Assembly (NCBI GenBank): GCA_000697355.1
Contig: JNEN01001200.1
Coordinates: 186,001 to 250,000 of the forward strand
DNA length: 64,000 nucleotides
DNA from: Syncephalastrum monosporum B8922
Taxonomy: Eukaryota > Mucoromycota > Mucoromycetes > Mucorales > Syncephalastraceae
Direction: 5' to 3'
In this document: positions 22,145-35,008 of the stretch, piece by piece
Layout: each line of letters opens with the position of its first letter
Numbering within the stretch: position 1 is the stretch's first letter
The notes under the pieces: generated by a model
Database searches by the model: none
Seen by the model: only the letters and a program-made list of their open reading frames with translations
Told to the model about the DNA's origin: nothing
Position numbers and translations under genes: made by a program

Positions 22145-25085
22145 CGCGAAATACATAGTCCAAAGTACTGTACGTAGAGTGGGAGCTTACTCTGGGTAAA
22201 ACTACACTATATAAGTGAAGAGGCCATGTGACCATATAGTTTCCAGATGCATTCCTCCTATTTCTACGTGGACTTCACAGTGAGAGTATCGAGCACTTTT
22301 TGGCTGTGCTTGTCAGGGGTTTTTTTTGTCCTGTCAGTCAGTGCTTTGATGCTGTGCGGTCGTGATAATCTTGAGCCATATGCAGTTGGCGAGCAATTAC
22401 TAATACTCACACAGCGTACCCCTCGTACATAACTAACTTGACTGAGCGCTTCCATGAGTTTACTGCACCAGACTCTTTTGGTTGAGTCGGTACCGGCTGT
22501 TGAGTCTATTGGGATAGAGTACCTGTGCTCACTTGTATGGGTTTGCAGCCCCGTTTTCGCTTTTGCGTTTTCCTTGTCGACATTCACAATCTTAATTTGG
22601 GGGCTCATGTCGGGAGACGGACTAGAATTTCGCCGTTCAACTGCTTTATCTCTTCTGTCTCCTGATATACACCCATGCTGCAGATGAAGGCTGTGGGTCC
22701 AAGAGGGAAGGGGGTGGATTAGAGACAATCGCTGGCGTAATAACAGCATTATGGTGAGGGGTGAAGGAGGTACTCCCTTACGTCTATCTGTGACGATGTG
22801 GTAAGAAGAAAGGTACATAGAAATACAGTATTGTGTCATATGTAGGTACCGGTGGAGTGGCTGTTCCCTTGCGCGTGAATCCAAGATCAGTATTCAGTAA
22901 ATTGCAATTTCACTACTGCTGGCTGCATGTATATGCCTGCACAAGAAGAGTAGTGCGAACAAGCCGTGCATTCGTCACGCGTCGCTATGTATGTACTCGA
23001 TATACCGTACATTCACAGAAAGAGTTCAGGTCGTATGTACATACGTCGGAAGACACGTATGATGCAGTTCTGGACTGAGGATGTACACTTCCTGTGTTCG
23101 TGCTGTACTTTGACATGCGTGCAGAACTGCATGCGTGCAACCGGTTATTCTAGCATTCAATGACACTTCGCTATGCAACATGCGTGTGGATACTTCTATG
23201 CGCTGCATACTTGCGACGCTTCAATGTGTCGAGTATCTTCAACTCTGTTAGTGCGTAAATACATGTTTGTTTTTGGGAGCAAACTTACTGTTGCTATGTA
23301 CACCGTATGTAGATCACGAGGTCCCTCGCACGGACCAAACAAAAAAAAGTAAGAGGTTGCTGCTGGCAAACAAGCTCATGGGCAAAAAGAACAACGATGG
23401 AAAATAGCTTATTTGTGAAGACTAGTCCAAATTCATGGTCCATCCCGTTCAGTCCATCCTGCGATGAACTGCAGTGTTTAAGTCCCAGCATACATATAGA
23501 CGACTTGCATCAAAAATACGCTCTAAACGATATGCATCACACAAGAATCCCTTTGCCCCTTTCATTATGGACGAATGAGTGAAGCCAAGAATAGTGTTTT
23601 CCCCAACAGATGACAGCTACCCAAAAAAAAAGGTCGGCTGTGAATCTTCCTGTTTCCATGACATCCATCTACCGCCGCGTTTCTCGCGCAATGCGTCCCG
23701 ACACGTGTGGTTGACAAGAAAACGAAAACTGTTACCGTCACGAAGCGATTATATCGGATGCAATTGCGAATGGTCTAATTCTAATGATATGCTGCCTGTA
23801 TGTACACTCGCATTGAGAAATTTCACCAAACTCACGAAAAAAAAAATTCCGCTTGGACGCGCCCAGGCAGATAATGACGTATCATTGCAGTCATGGTCTT
23901 TGACTCCTTCGCTTCGCTGACCTTGACAATCACAAAGGAAGAGGGGCGGTAAGAAGATGTTGTACAATCTGCAGCGTATATCTCAAGCCGTAGACACTAT
24001 GGTGATAAATGCTGTTATAAAATGCTGCTATTCCTGTCATATTTGTATGATATATATGATGCGCCTATAATTGATTTGACTGTAAATGGAACATGTGGTC
24101 GTTAGGATTTCAATGAGATTACCTGAAAAGGGACATACTGACGGGCCAATTTCCATGGCCAATCATGCTGAGACAATACTAGGTATTGTTTTCTTACCTC
24201 ATCGTGGTGGACCATATCCACAGATTTGCACATTACAAGCCGGAAAAGGGAAGGAAATAAATATAAATGATATAACAAAATGCATGTGAGTGATTGCAAC
24301 GGTAGGCACGGTGTGTCTCATAATGCAGATCGTTAAAGGTAAGCGGGATGCCATCATATGTAATACCATGTATGATAGGTGTGCTTCATGTGGGTGCAAG
24401 TTGATCAGCATGGTAATGAGAAAAGCATCGATGATGTGAAAGGTTTCGATGAGAAGCGATCGATGGTCACCAAAAAAAAAAAAAAAAAAGCGTGATGCGG
24501 ATTGATATGAGGAAGCCAAGGAACAAGCGTGCACAAACTTTTTTCTCGTATGTGTGCATAAGTGAGTGAATGAGTGCGTGCGTAAAAATGCAGATGAGGG
24601 AGAAGATTATCCAGGAGCTACTCCGACTGTCAGACTGACAGACGTGCATACACGCGTCTCCATACGGACACACAATTAAAAGGATCGCTACCAGGCAAAT
24701 TTCTCGCTTGCGAGACAGCAAGACAGCGAAGCCGCGCGAAAAGAAGGGAAGGGAGCGGACGACGGAACGACGACAGCGTGAAAGTATGTGCAACCATGCT
24801 CTGCAGCACGCGTATGTGGGTAGTACAAGTCGTATGAGCTGTCATGTCGGGTGGTACTAGAAAAAGGCAAATGAAGGGGCAAGCGACGGGGCGTGAAGTG
24901 GAGGACACTGTCAAAATTATAGAGCTTGTTGATTAGAATTTGACAAAAGATGGCACTCTTCCGGATAAATCAATCAATTAGAGAGGGTGAGCGAGAACGA
25001 CTGAGAAACGAGAAGCAAAAAGGATATAAGGAGCCTCTCACCACCTTGTGGACTGTCGATCGTTAGACGTCGCTGGGTGAATTAC

Positions 25086-25110
25086 TTCTTTTTTTTTTTT
25101 TTTTTTTTTT
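25086..25110. repeat. Poly(T) tract
   Basis: A near-pure T run of about 23 bases (poly(A) on the minus strand) about 0.9 kb upstream of the zinc-finger gene. Confidence 0.9.
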
Positions 25111-25917
25111 ACTTTTATCAGGGGAGGAAGGATGGGAGAATCGCTGGGCCATCCGAGGACGTGAGTTAGTCAAGGAAGGTGATAGATCATACTTACGAGA
25201 GATAGATGGGCATAAGCTTTGGAGGTGTGTGCTCCTTAACGTAACCGGAGAACTGGGTGAGCGGCAGACGGGAAGCCTCGCGATGAGCCGAAGTGTGTAA
25301 CAATGCGTGCGGACCCTCCAAAGAAACAAAAAAAAAGTGGCACCCCTGGATGCGTGAGTTGGGAATCTCCTGAGAGCAAGAAGGGAGACGAATAAACTAT
25401 TTTGGTCTGATCTGTTGTCATTCTGCCTTGACGCTGGTGTGACAAACTCTGCTCAGTTTTGTCGCGCGTAATCCCAGTACTTAAGCACACACAGCAGTAT
25501 GGTAACACACTTCCCCTTTTGAAATAACACGCTTCACATTGATCGACACAGACACACCATATACGAAGATTGGTTGGAGCAGATCACTTTCTAAGATGCA
25601 CAATTTGAACTATATTCTAAAGAAGGATGGCATGAAAATCCAGCGAAAGGAGGATTGGGGGGATGTTAAGGGACATAGACAGACAAAAAGAAACAGAGAG
25701 AGAGGCGTGCGCGGAAGAAAAAGAGCGAGGAAAAAAAACACAGAAGGGGGGTGGAGGGATGTAGTTTAACAGAGAGAGATAATAGAGATTTACACCTTAT
25801 GCACAGTGTAGTAGCAAACCTGGCAAATAAATAATAAAAAAAAAGGATCAGCATGGATGGGCCGTGCCGCACAAGAACGCACGCACCTACATTTCACCAT
25901 GTGGAGTTCGATATGCG

Positions 25918-25926
25918 TATATAAAA
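25918..25926 (+). promoter_or_regulatory. TATA box of the C2H2 gene
   Basis: TATATAAAA, 114 bases before the first in-frame ATG at 26040, with no ATG in the likely leader. Spacing fits a transcription start near 25950. Confidence 0.65.
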
Positions 25927-26039
25927 GAACCCAACCCAACACTGACTCCTTCCTTCCATCCACCTCACCAACTTCAAACCAGCATACACAGTAGTAGTCT
26001 TTGCTTCCATATAAGCTCCTGTATTATATTACAATTACT

Positions 26040-26795
26040 ATGTACCAACCGCTCCACAACCAAGAAGATCTGTACGCGTTTTACAACACGACTGCGCACC
26101 AAACGACGCCACCTGCGCCCTTCATGGTGAACGATGAGTACCTGCTGAATGAGCCGACGCTGGGCTACCCAGCTATCGGTGGCACTGTCTACAAAACGGA
26201 CGGGATGATGCCTGCGTTGGATACGACCGGAGCCGAATCGGCGGCGTGGTGGGACCAGTCGTGTGCCTCGCCGGTATCGCTCGACTGCTCCTTTTCTGGG
26301 TTCTCCTCACCGGCCAATGAGCCCAGCGCCAGCCCGCCTATGCTGGATACGCCATTTGTCGAGCCTTACTTTTATGCCTACCCTCCCACCACCTCGGCTC
26401 CCTTGATCCAACGTCGCCATAGCAACGACACAGACTGCTGCTCCTCCTCCTCCATCTCCTCCGCCGCTTCGTCGTCGAACGCCGCCGCCACTCCACCACC
26501 CACCACCATGCTTCCTGTTGGCTTTGATCAGCCCGCACAGCCGTCTCTCTCGTCGATGGATGTCCGGCCTTACCCTTGCTACCTCTGCACGCGTTCCTTT
26601 GCCCGCAAACACGACCTGCAACGCCATATCCGCGTCCACACGGGTGCCAAGCCATATGCCTGTCTCTGCTGCAAAAAGGCATTTGCCCGCACAGACGCCC
26701 TGAAGCGACACTTGCGCATGGAAGAAGCTTGTCGGACAAGCCCCGAGATCCAGGCCATGAAGTCGGCCGGCAAGCGACGTTATCGCAACCTCTAA
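26040..26795 (+). CDS. C2H2 zinc-finger transcription factor
   Basis: Intronless, 251 aa; the frame is open upstream but 26040 is its first ATG. Residues about 180-200 and 208-232 form two C2H2 fingers: CYLCTRSFARKHDLQRHIRVH and CLCCKKAFARTDALKRHLRMEEAC. The first is canonical with a HTGAKPY linker. In the second the last zinc ligand is a Cys after a longer spacer (H-x5-C), as in many fungal tandem-finger regulators. The N-terminal 170 residues are acidic, aromatic and Ser/Pro-rich, with a SSSSISSAASSS run, consistent with an activation or regulatory domain. The target genes cannot be inferred. It has an unusually long non-coding upstream region, and faces the convergent ABC gene. Confidence 0.88.
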   Translation: MYQPLHNQEDLYAFYNTTAHQTTPPAPFMVNDEYLLNEPTLGYPAIGGTVYKTDGMMPALDTTGAESAAWWDQSCASPVSLDCSFSGFSSPANEPSASPPMLDTPFVEPYFYAYPPTTSAPLIQRRHSNDTDCCSSSSISSAASSSNAAATPPPTTMLPVGFDQPAQPSLSSMDVRPYPCYLCTRSFARKHDLQRHIRVHTGAKPYACLCCKKAFARTDALKRHLRMEEACRTSPEIQAMKSAGKRRYRNL

Positions 26796-27172
26796 TCTCC
26801 TCTCCCTTTCAAAAACTTTTATCTTCTCTTTTTCTTCATGACTCACCGTTGACGGTGCAGTTATTCTTTTGATACCATCATTTATTATTGCTATTATGTA
26901 TGCACCATCATTATTGTCACTTCTTTTTTTTCTCCGTGTCAGCCCTTATTCCTCCCTTATATTTCTTTTTACATTTTTTTTTGCTTCCTTCATATTCTTT
27001 TTCTTTAGTTCTAGTATGTGCCTCGTATGGATCAGCCTTATTATATTTTCTATGTTATGTATATGCCCACGCAGCCTTCTTATCATCATCCCGCCATCAT
27101 TTTTCCCTGTTTCCTCCACCCAAAATTCCCTCCATCTCAATTGTTCATATCCTCCACACCTCTCCCCCCCCC

Positions 27173-27209
<37 letters not shown>

Positions 27210-27265
27210 TGAAACGATGAACAGCAAGAAGTATAGGAAGCAATTATCAGAGATGGAGGTATAAT
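26796..27265. other. Shared 3' region with poly(C)-poly(A) tract
   Basis: 470 bases between convergent stop codons of the zinc-finger and ABC genes. T-rich on the plus strand, then a run of C (about 27167-27175) directly followed by about 29 A at 27176-27204. No gene. Both transcripts may end here. Confidence 0.65.
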
Positions 27266-28077
27266 CTACGAGCGAATTTGGACAGTAGTGGACGAGGTTC
27301 TGTCCGACTGAGAGTCATCAAAGTCAGCCGACTTGGTGGGCGTGAGCCGCTTGAGGGTCAACGTGCTGGTGGCTACACGCGCTTCTTGCTCGTGGCTATG
27401 CGTGATCCACACACATGTCTTGGTCTTTAGTGTCTTTTCAACGAGCAGAGTCGACTCAGGATCCAGGGCCGACGTCGGCTCGTCCAACAGCAAAATGTCT
27501 GGGTTAAGTGCCAGTGCGACGGCCAAGGCACAACGCTGCATCTCACCACCAGAAAGATTGCTCCACTTTTCGGTAAAATGAGACTCGGACAAGTTCCAAT
27601 CCATGCCGATTTGCACCTGTATCTTCATCAGCAAGACACAAACGAAGACAAAACCAAGGATATCACTTACCGGATCTCCAAGTGAGCTCTTTGCCTTTTG
27701 GCTCGCGAACTTCTTGACCATATTGAAGAGGTCGATGGGGCTGCCGGCATGAATAGCAGGCCGCTGAGGGACGTAGAGCACTCGCGAGCGCCAGGTTGGA
27801 ATGCCGTAGTCCGAGGGTGCTTTTCCGTGCAGCTTGAGTTCACCGTGATCGTACGGCACGAGCTCGGCAAGGCATTTCAGCAGGGTTGTTTTCCTGTATA
27901 CATGTACATATAAAATGAGCTTGAAATCACCCCTACACTTTGCAATGCTTACCCTGCACCGCTCGGTCCACGGAGAACCAAAACGTCATTCGGGTTGAGA
28001 GCAATGTCCACGTCCCGAAAGAGCCAGCGACCCTCGCCCACTTGCATCGATAAACCTGTCGCTTCAAGTAATGACAT
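27266..28077 (-). CDS. Stand-alone ABC ATPase, STAR1/FetA type
   Basis: Model complement(join(27266..27616,27671..27893,27953..28077)), 232 aa. It is a single nucleotide-binding domain with no membrane segment: Walker A GPSGAGKTTLLK (residues about 37-48), Q-loop VPQRP, signature LSGGEMQR, Walker [13 protein letters not shown] and H-loop WITHSHEQ. Order and size match bacterial FetA (YbbL) and plant STAR1, which pair with a separate membrane protein (FetB/STAR2) in metal tolerance or UDP-glucose export. No such partner is visible in this window. The ATG at 28075-28077 gives the expected start ([11 protein letters not shown]); no upstream ATG in frame fits the family. The gene is convergent with the zinc-finger gene. 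Domain assignment is firm; transported substrate is unknown. Confidence 0.88.
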
Positions 28078-29292
28078 TGGTAGAGAATATATAATAATAA
28101 TAATAATAATAAGGAAGAAAAAGAATAAAAAAAAGATACTTGTAACTGCCGCCCCTGAACAGCGGCAAGTCGGGTGCGCTGAAACCGGCCCATTAAAATT
28201 CGGCACCGCAAACCACTTTCTATAATGCATCCTTCTGCATTCTATACCAGCCCTGTGTATTTTCACAAAAAATGGTGCAAGTGATCTGTACGTCCTTTTC
28301 TTTCTAGTTGAAAAAGGGACAAAAGAGCCAATCGCTAGCTCACTGCTATCTTGCTGTCATCCTGATCCGGCATTTTTAAGAGATTTCTGGGAAACGGATG
28401 TGTTTGTACGACTCATACCACCACAGATCCATAGATCGATAAAAGTCAGGGTAACATGGCGCAAACATATCAGGTGGATCCCAATAAAAGCAATAAAAGG
28501 GCTCATCTTCAGCAATGACGATGGTCATAAGTGCCGTACGTAATATAATAATTAGAAACCGCCGCGCCTGCTTCTCATGCAAAGTATTGTCTAATAATTA
28601 TATCATTCCATGCCGTGTAGATACACCGCTCTATTTCGTCTACTTCCCACACACAGAGTTGCCCACATCGAATCATACTAGGTGTAGAGGACAAATAAAC
28701 CAGAGAAAAAAAAAAAAGGAAAACAGATACAGAAAAAGAAACGGACAAGCGAAATGCTAATGCCGAGCCAAGTTGGGACAAACGATTGGCTACCTGGAGA
28801 GAAACCCCCCCAAAGAAGACGAATGACAAGCCGTTTAAAGCGCGCTTTGAAATGAAGCAATGCGAATGAGTGAGTTTGTTGAGCGCGAGTGGGAAAGGCG
28901 CGCGTGCGGCTGATAAGGCAAGTCTATTCAACCAAAAAAGCAGGACCGGTTTTGCTATCCCAGTATCACGGGCTTATACAGACGCACACCTCCTCGCTCA
29001 TTCACTCCACCTCAACAGCTCTCCATTTGCTCTATTCTCTGCTCGAATCACACACACGCAGGACCTTTTTTGCTTTCTATTCTTCTGCGTTATCTCGTCT
29101 CTCTCTCTCTTACTCTTTGATCCGCATTGGCTTCATCATTGCCTGTTCTTTCCTACGCACACCAGTCGCCTTTTTTTATATTATTTTTGGGGTGTCTATT
29201 CCAGCCTTTCTTTCCTCGTTCTTTTTTCCCCTTCTCTCTCTCTTTATCTCTCTCTCTCTTAAAAGCATCTATTCTATTTCATTCCTTTGAGA
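28078..29292. other. Divergent intergenic region
   Basis: 1.2 kb between the ABC gene and the LAMMER kinase gene. It contains an (ATA)n run at 28089-28110 next to the ABC start and a long T/C-rich leader (about 29000-29280) before the kinase ATG. No coding frame with family resemblance was found. Confidence 0.6.
28089..28111. repeat. (AAT)n microsatellite
   Basis: About seven ATA/AAT units in the 5' leader of the ABC ATPase gene. Confidence 0.85.
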
Positions 29293-31299
29293 ATGACCAG
29301 CGCACTTGCGTCAACCAAGCAGAACAGAGAGCCCGATTGGCAGACCGAGTTTTACAAGAATGGTTATCCAAAGGAGATTATCGTGATTGAGGACACTCCT
29401 CCCTTGGAGCAGAACCAAGCCTCTTTGGCCAGTTACAAGGTCATTCCCACAGCAACACACAACACAGCAACCACCGCCACAAACACCACAACGCCTACAG
29501 CAGGGCAAACGAGTACGATGGCGGAACCCAGTCATACCCGCCAGACACACCGGACGAAACGGGGCCGCTACGACCCACCACCGCCTGAGAACACAAACAC
29601 CAAACGGCGGAGGAAGCAGTATGTTCAACCTCTTCAGAACAACAACCACAGCAACAACAACAACAATAATAATAAGCATCATGGTAAATCAAGAGAATGC
29701 CTTGTGATCTTGGATATATACTCATACTCTCCGTGTCGATGTGCCGTATATCCACTTATCTCACCTAGATCCAGCCACCTTTGCTCAGCAACCTCCTCTG
29801 CCGCCTGCCCCCTCTATGCCATGCAAGCTGGAGGTATGCATATTTTTATTATTATTATTTTTTTTTTTCAAAAAAAAAGGACAGGTGTTTTCATACTCAC
29901 ATTTGGGGAATGCTTAGCCTTATGACGACAAAGATGGCCATTACATTGTCCGCCCAGGCGACTATCTGACGGATCGCTGTAAGTCTTTTTGTTGATGATG
30001 TATAAATTTTCTTATATCATCTCGTGGGAACTCACGCATATGTTAAACAGACCAAGTCTATAAACAACTGGGTCAAGGCACGTATGGTAAAGTCGTCGAG
30101 TGTTATGACCATGTGAAGCGTACCGTCTGCGCCATCAAAATCATCCGTGCTATTCAAAAATACAAAGATGCGAGCTACACCGAGATTCGCGTTCTGAACA
30201 CCCTCAAGGAAAAGGACCCCCTCAACCTCAAGTAAGCTTTTTTTTTTTTTAGTTTTCCTTCCCTCTCCTTTTTGTCACACAACAAATATATGGAATGGAC
30301 TTAACACTTTTACTTTCTTCTCGTTCTTTCTTTTGCACAGCCAATGTATCCATCTTTTGGAATGGTTCGAGTACCGCAACCACGTATGCATGGTATTCGA
30401 CCTTCTTGACCAGTCCGTATTCGACTTCCTCAGAGACAACCACTTCACACCGTTTCCCATCCACCATATCCAGCATTTCGCCAAGCAGCTGTTGAGCAGT
30501 GTCGCATGTAAGTCGCACAAAACACCACAAACACGAAAAACAACTTGAATCATTTACCTGTTCTGTGCTCTCTCCTCGTAGTCATGCACGATCTAAAAAT
30601 GATTCACACCGATCTCAAACCGGAGAACATCCTCTTGAAGAATAATAATCACCGCGAGATACCTCTCGACAAAAAGGTAATGATCATAGGCTATTTGCCT
30701 TGGCCCTTCTGACAATAACTCATCGCCATCATGGTTATATTTAGCGCGGATCGGTGCGGATACTCCAGAGTTCCGACATTATCCTTATCGATTTTGGATC
30801 AGCGACCTTTGAAGACGACTATCACTCGACTGTCGTCTCTACACGGCACTACCGCGCGCCGGAGATCATTTTGGGGCTGGGATGGTCCTATCCATGCGAC
30901 ATTTGGTCTATCGGCTGTATCCTTGTCGAGTTTTTCACAGGCGAAGCTTTATTTCAAACGCACGACAACCTGGAGCATCTCGCCATGATGGAGGGCTGTC
31001 TGGGCCGGATGCCGTCCAGACTCATCGCAGGAGCCACCCGCGAGGCTGCCAAGTTCTTCCATCACGGCCGCCTGAACTACCCCAACAGTGCGACATCCGT
31101 GCAAAGCCAAAAGTACGTGAATGACATGCGGCCACTCAAGAACATGATCCCCGTCTCCAAAAGTCCGGCCCACGCTGCATTTGTCGACTTGCTCCAACAG
31201 ATGCTGACCTACGATCCGGCCAAACGTATCACTGCTCGCGATGCGCTCCGGCACAGCTTCTTCCACATTGACTTTGATGCGCATGGCCGCCAGCGCTGA
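29293..31299 (+). CDS. KNS1: LAMMER (CLK/Kns1-type) dual-specificity protein kinase
   Basis: Model join(29293..29683,29769..29833,29918..29978,30051..30231,30341..30507,30582..30676,30745..31299), 504 aa. A basic, Asn-rich N-terminal 150 residues (CAA/AAT microsatellite, KRRRK nuclear signal candidate) precede the kinase domain. Kinase motifs: LGQGTYGKVV glycine loop, CAIKII catalytic lysine, HTDLKPEN catalytic loop (HTD, as in this family), DFGSATF and STRHYRAPE. The family signature EHLAMMERILG appears as EHLAMMEGCLG, so the Arg is Gly. Family kinases phosphorylate SR proteins and, in yeast, act in TORC1 repression of Pol III. Length is close to other fungal LAMMER kinases. Introns use ordinary GT-AG ends. 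Confidence 0.94.
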
Positions 31300-31675
31300 T
31301 ATACCAGACTCTATACATACATCCTTCATCTCCTACTCGCTCTCTCTGTTCTTCCTGAAACACACACACACACACTCTCTCTCTCTCTCATATTCGCTCG
31401 CTCTTGTCCTTGTCACAAAAGAAAAAAAGCCGACTACATCCGCTCTCTTTTAATAACACTCTTTGCCATCTCAAGGAAAACATTAAGGCCGTAACCCCCC
31501 TCTTATTCAGCATAGTTCACGACTGCCCTCAGCAGCACCCATCTCCTTGCATACTTTCTACTATTCATCTCACCCGACTTTTGGCGCTCACGTGCAAAAA
31601 CCTTAAAAATAAGAAACCCAAAGATTGGTGAGATTCTTGCTCCGAAGGTTAAAAAACGTCTGGTTTTTCCAAGAA
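31300..31675 (+). other. Intergenic region
   Basis: 376 bases between the kinase stop and the ECT1 start, with CA and CT dinucleotide runs at about 31361-31390 and a TTAAAAAACG-type leader. No gene. Confidence 0.6.
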
Positions 31676-33060
<1,385 letters not shown>

Positions 33061-33071
33061 TCGGCGCATTG

Positions 33072-33118
33072 GGAGAGAGAGTTGTGTTTTGAATTCATCT
33101 TCGCATAACTCTCTCTCT
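33072..33118 (+). other. Perfect hairpin in the ECT1 3' UTR
   Basis: The arms 33073-33086 (GAGAGAGAGTTGTG) and 33104-33117 (CATAACTCTCTCTC) pair over 14 positions, including one G-U, around a 17-base loop, starting 12 bases after the ECT1 stop codon. It could affect mRNA stability or processing; function is unknown. Confidence 0.7.
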
Positions 33119-33336
33119 TTTCTGTTCAAGTGTTCGTCGCCGTAAGGCGGTGTGTACAATCTGCGCATGTATATACCCTCGGACGCCCTTTCTTTATTAT
33201 CACGTCGCGTTCAACCGTTTGAATTACATACATAAACACTCATAAAAGCTCGTATAGACATTGGGATGTTTATTATTTGAGAATTTTCAGCGACGGAAAA
33301 GGGGTACTATGAAACAAGGACGAGTAAAGAGTTGAA

Positions 33337-34461
33337 TTAGATGAGCAAGGCAAGGGCAGCCAAGCCAACGACGGCTGCTGTAGGGCGGATAATGGCAGCG
33401 CTAGCCTCCTGCTTGGCCACGCCGCCCGAGGGACCAGCGCGATGCAAGTCGTGGGTGGTGGCCATCGCAGAGTGGGAGTGGGCTGAAATGCTACTCGTGA
33501 CCGTGGTATGCGCTAAAATAAACAAAGTATATGTGAGCTTTTCCGAGGGCCGATGCTGCTACGATAATGCCTACCTGTCACAGTCTGGATAATCCTGTTG
33601 GTCATGACAGATGTAGGGGCTTCGGCGACGGGTTCTCCTGCACCCCTGGCAGCTTCTGTGGCGTCCGCAATAGGTGCAGGCACCTCGCTGCCGCTGCCGG
33701 TAGGTACCACCGCCCTGCGCTCTTCATCTTCCTCACAGCCCTCGTCTTCCTCGGCACGTGTAGGGCCCACATCCGCGCTACCAACGCGGCTCCCTATCTC
33801 ATTCTCTGCGTGGTTCATGGACGAATGGGCTTCGCCAGACATCCACGACGCCGTCGCAGGGCTTTCGTGTGCGGATACAAATGCGGTTGGGCGGGGGATA
33901 ACCGCCGAGACGTGTACTGTCTCCCATTCATCACAGTCCTCGTCATCTTGGCTGGGACTGGCAACGGAGGCAACGGAGACAGCAGAGACAGCGGAGGCAA
34001 CGGAGGCAAGGGGAGCAGCAGGAGTAGCGGGGGCAGCGGATGCATCCGGAGCGCTATTCGTTCTGCTTTCGGCCTGCTTGTGGCTGGCTTCAACCGCTGT
34101 GTCTTCGGCGACGCCAACAACATTCTGGCGGGTTATCAAGGCTGAGTGTACAGCGCTGAAGAGTGCATTGTGCTCTTGGCTTAAACCACGCGCTGCATCG
34201 ACCTTGGTCACATTGCCGAAGCAGGACGACAAACATGCCTTGCTGTCGTCCTCGTTGTCCATCAAAACACATTTACTCACACAAGACCGGAGGTTGGTGC
34301 CTAATATAAGACATCTACGTATTTAGTAAACGGCTCTCACTCTAAAGTTAAGACCACCTACGACAGTCGTTGCTGCAAGATGAGTCCCCTTGCGGACATC
34401 CACATAAGGCCCATGATACAGGCAGAAGTCCTAACAGGATGACAGAATAACCGAAGTGCAT
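33337..34461 (-). CDS. Cysteine-rich secreted protein with GPI-anchor signal
   Basis: Model complement(join(33337..33512,33575..34300,34362..34461)), 333 aa. Residues 1-19 are a signal peptide (MHFGYSVILLGLLPVSWA). A compact domain of about 45 residues follows with eight cysteines arranged C-x-C, C-x3-C, C-x3-C, C-x3-C. About 210 residues of Ala/Ser/Thr/Val/Glu-rich low-complexity sequence follow, partly in VASVAS-type repeats and probably O-glycosylated. The C-terminus ends in a hydrophobic stretch (AAVVGLAALALLI) with no charged tail, which fits a GPI-anchor signal. The cysteine pattern does not match CFEM. I recognise no characterised family. A cell-wall or plasma-membrane location is inferred. 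Exon joins are fixed by preserving the frame through the cysteine motif. Confidence 0.78.
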
Positions 34462-35008
34462 GGAAGAAAAGTATAGAAAAATATTAGACTGGTAAAAGAA
34501 AATGTAAGAGTGTGTGTTCGTGGTAGCTTGGATGGTACAAGGTCCCTCTTTATATATAGTAGTTAAACAAACTAGACAGCTAGTAGAATAATGCGTATAT
34601 AGACCGCTCATGCCATCGTTTTGCCGTTCCACGCCCCTCTCCTTCTTTATATTCCTTACTATGCAGTTGTGCCTCTTTGATATACTCCTTTTGCCTCTGT
34701 ATACTGACCAGGAGAATGAAAATCCAGACATTCGGGTCAAGTACATCAAGACGACGGGTCAAGTCAAATTTTCAACCAAAATCTTATATCCTCAGGTTGC
34801 ATGATATGTAATGCGTTCCTTTAATTTATTTGTGGGTAAAACAATCACTCAAAGTAACAAAGAAAGGAGATGGATGGTACCTTTTGCAAAGTATGGATGT
34901 GCGTACATGGACACCCGTTTTTTTTGTATGTGTGTGCGTGTGTAGTGATATGTAGGAAAAAAAAACAAAGGTATTAATGTTTAAAAGTGGGGAGGAAGGA
35001 AAATGTGT
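34462..35008 (-). other. Intergenic region
   Basis: 547 bases containing the promoter of the GPI-anchored protein gene (TATATATA near 34551-34557 on the plus strand, TATA on the minus) and the PDI1 3' UTR with T runs and a TG-rich segment near 34926-34950. No gene. Confidence 0.6.

Larger units (their letters stand above)
20738..26039. other. 5.3 kb region without a supported protein gene
   Basis: This is the longest non-coding stretch in the window. The left part is the phosphatase 3' flank. From about 21.0 to 25.9 kb open frames are short and none shows a recognisable family. The longest, 206 codons on the minus strand at 22264-22884, has no ATG-proximal signals or conserved motif. Present are an (AT)n run at 22122-22144, poly(A) at 24470-24489, a poly(T) run at 25086-25110 and A-rich runs near 25330 and 25835. 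The right end is promoter and leader of the zinc-finger gene. The stretch could be an extended upstream control region, contain non-coding RNA, or hold decayed genes. Confidence 0.55.

Noticed and set aside
24462..24500. Poly(A) at 24470 as a retroposed mRNA tail
   Set aside because: No coding remnant or target-site duplication could be found next to it.
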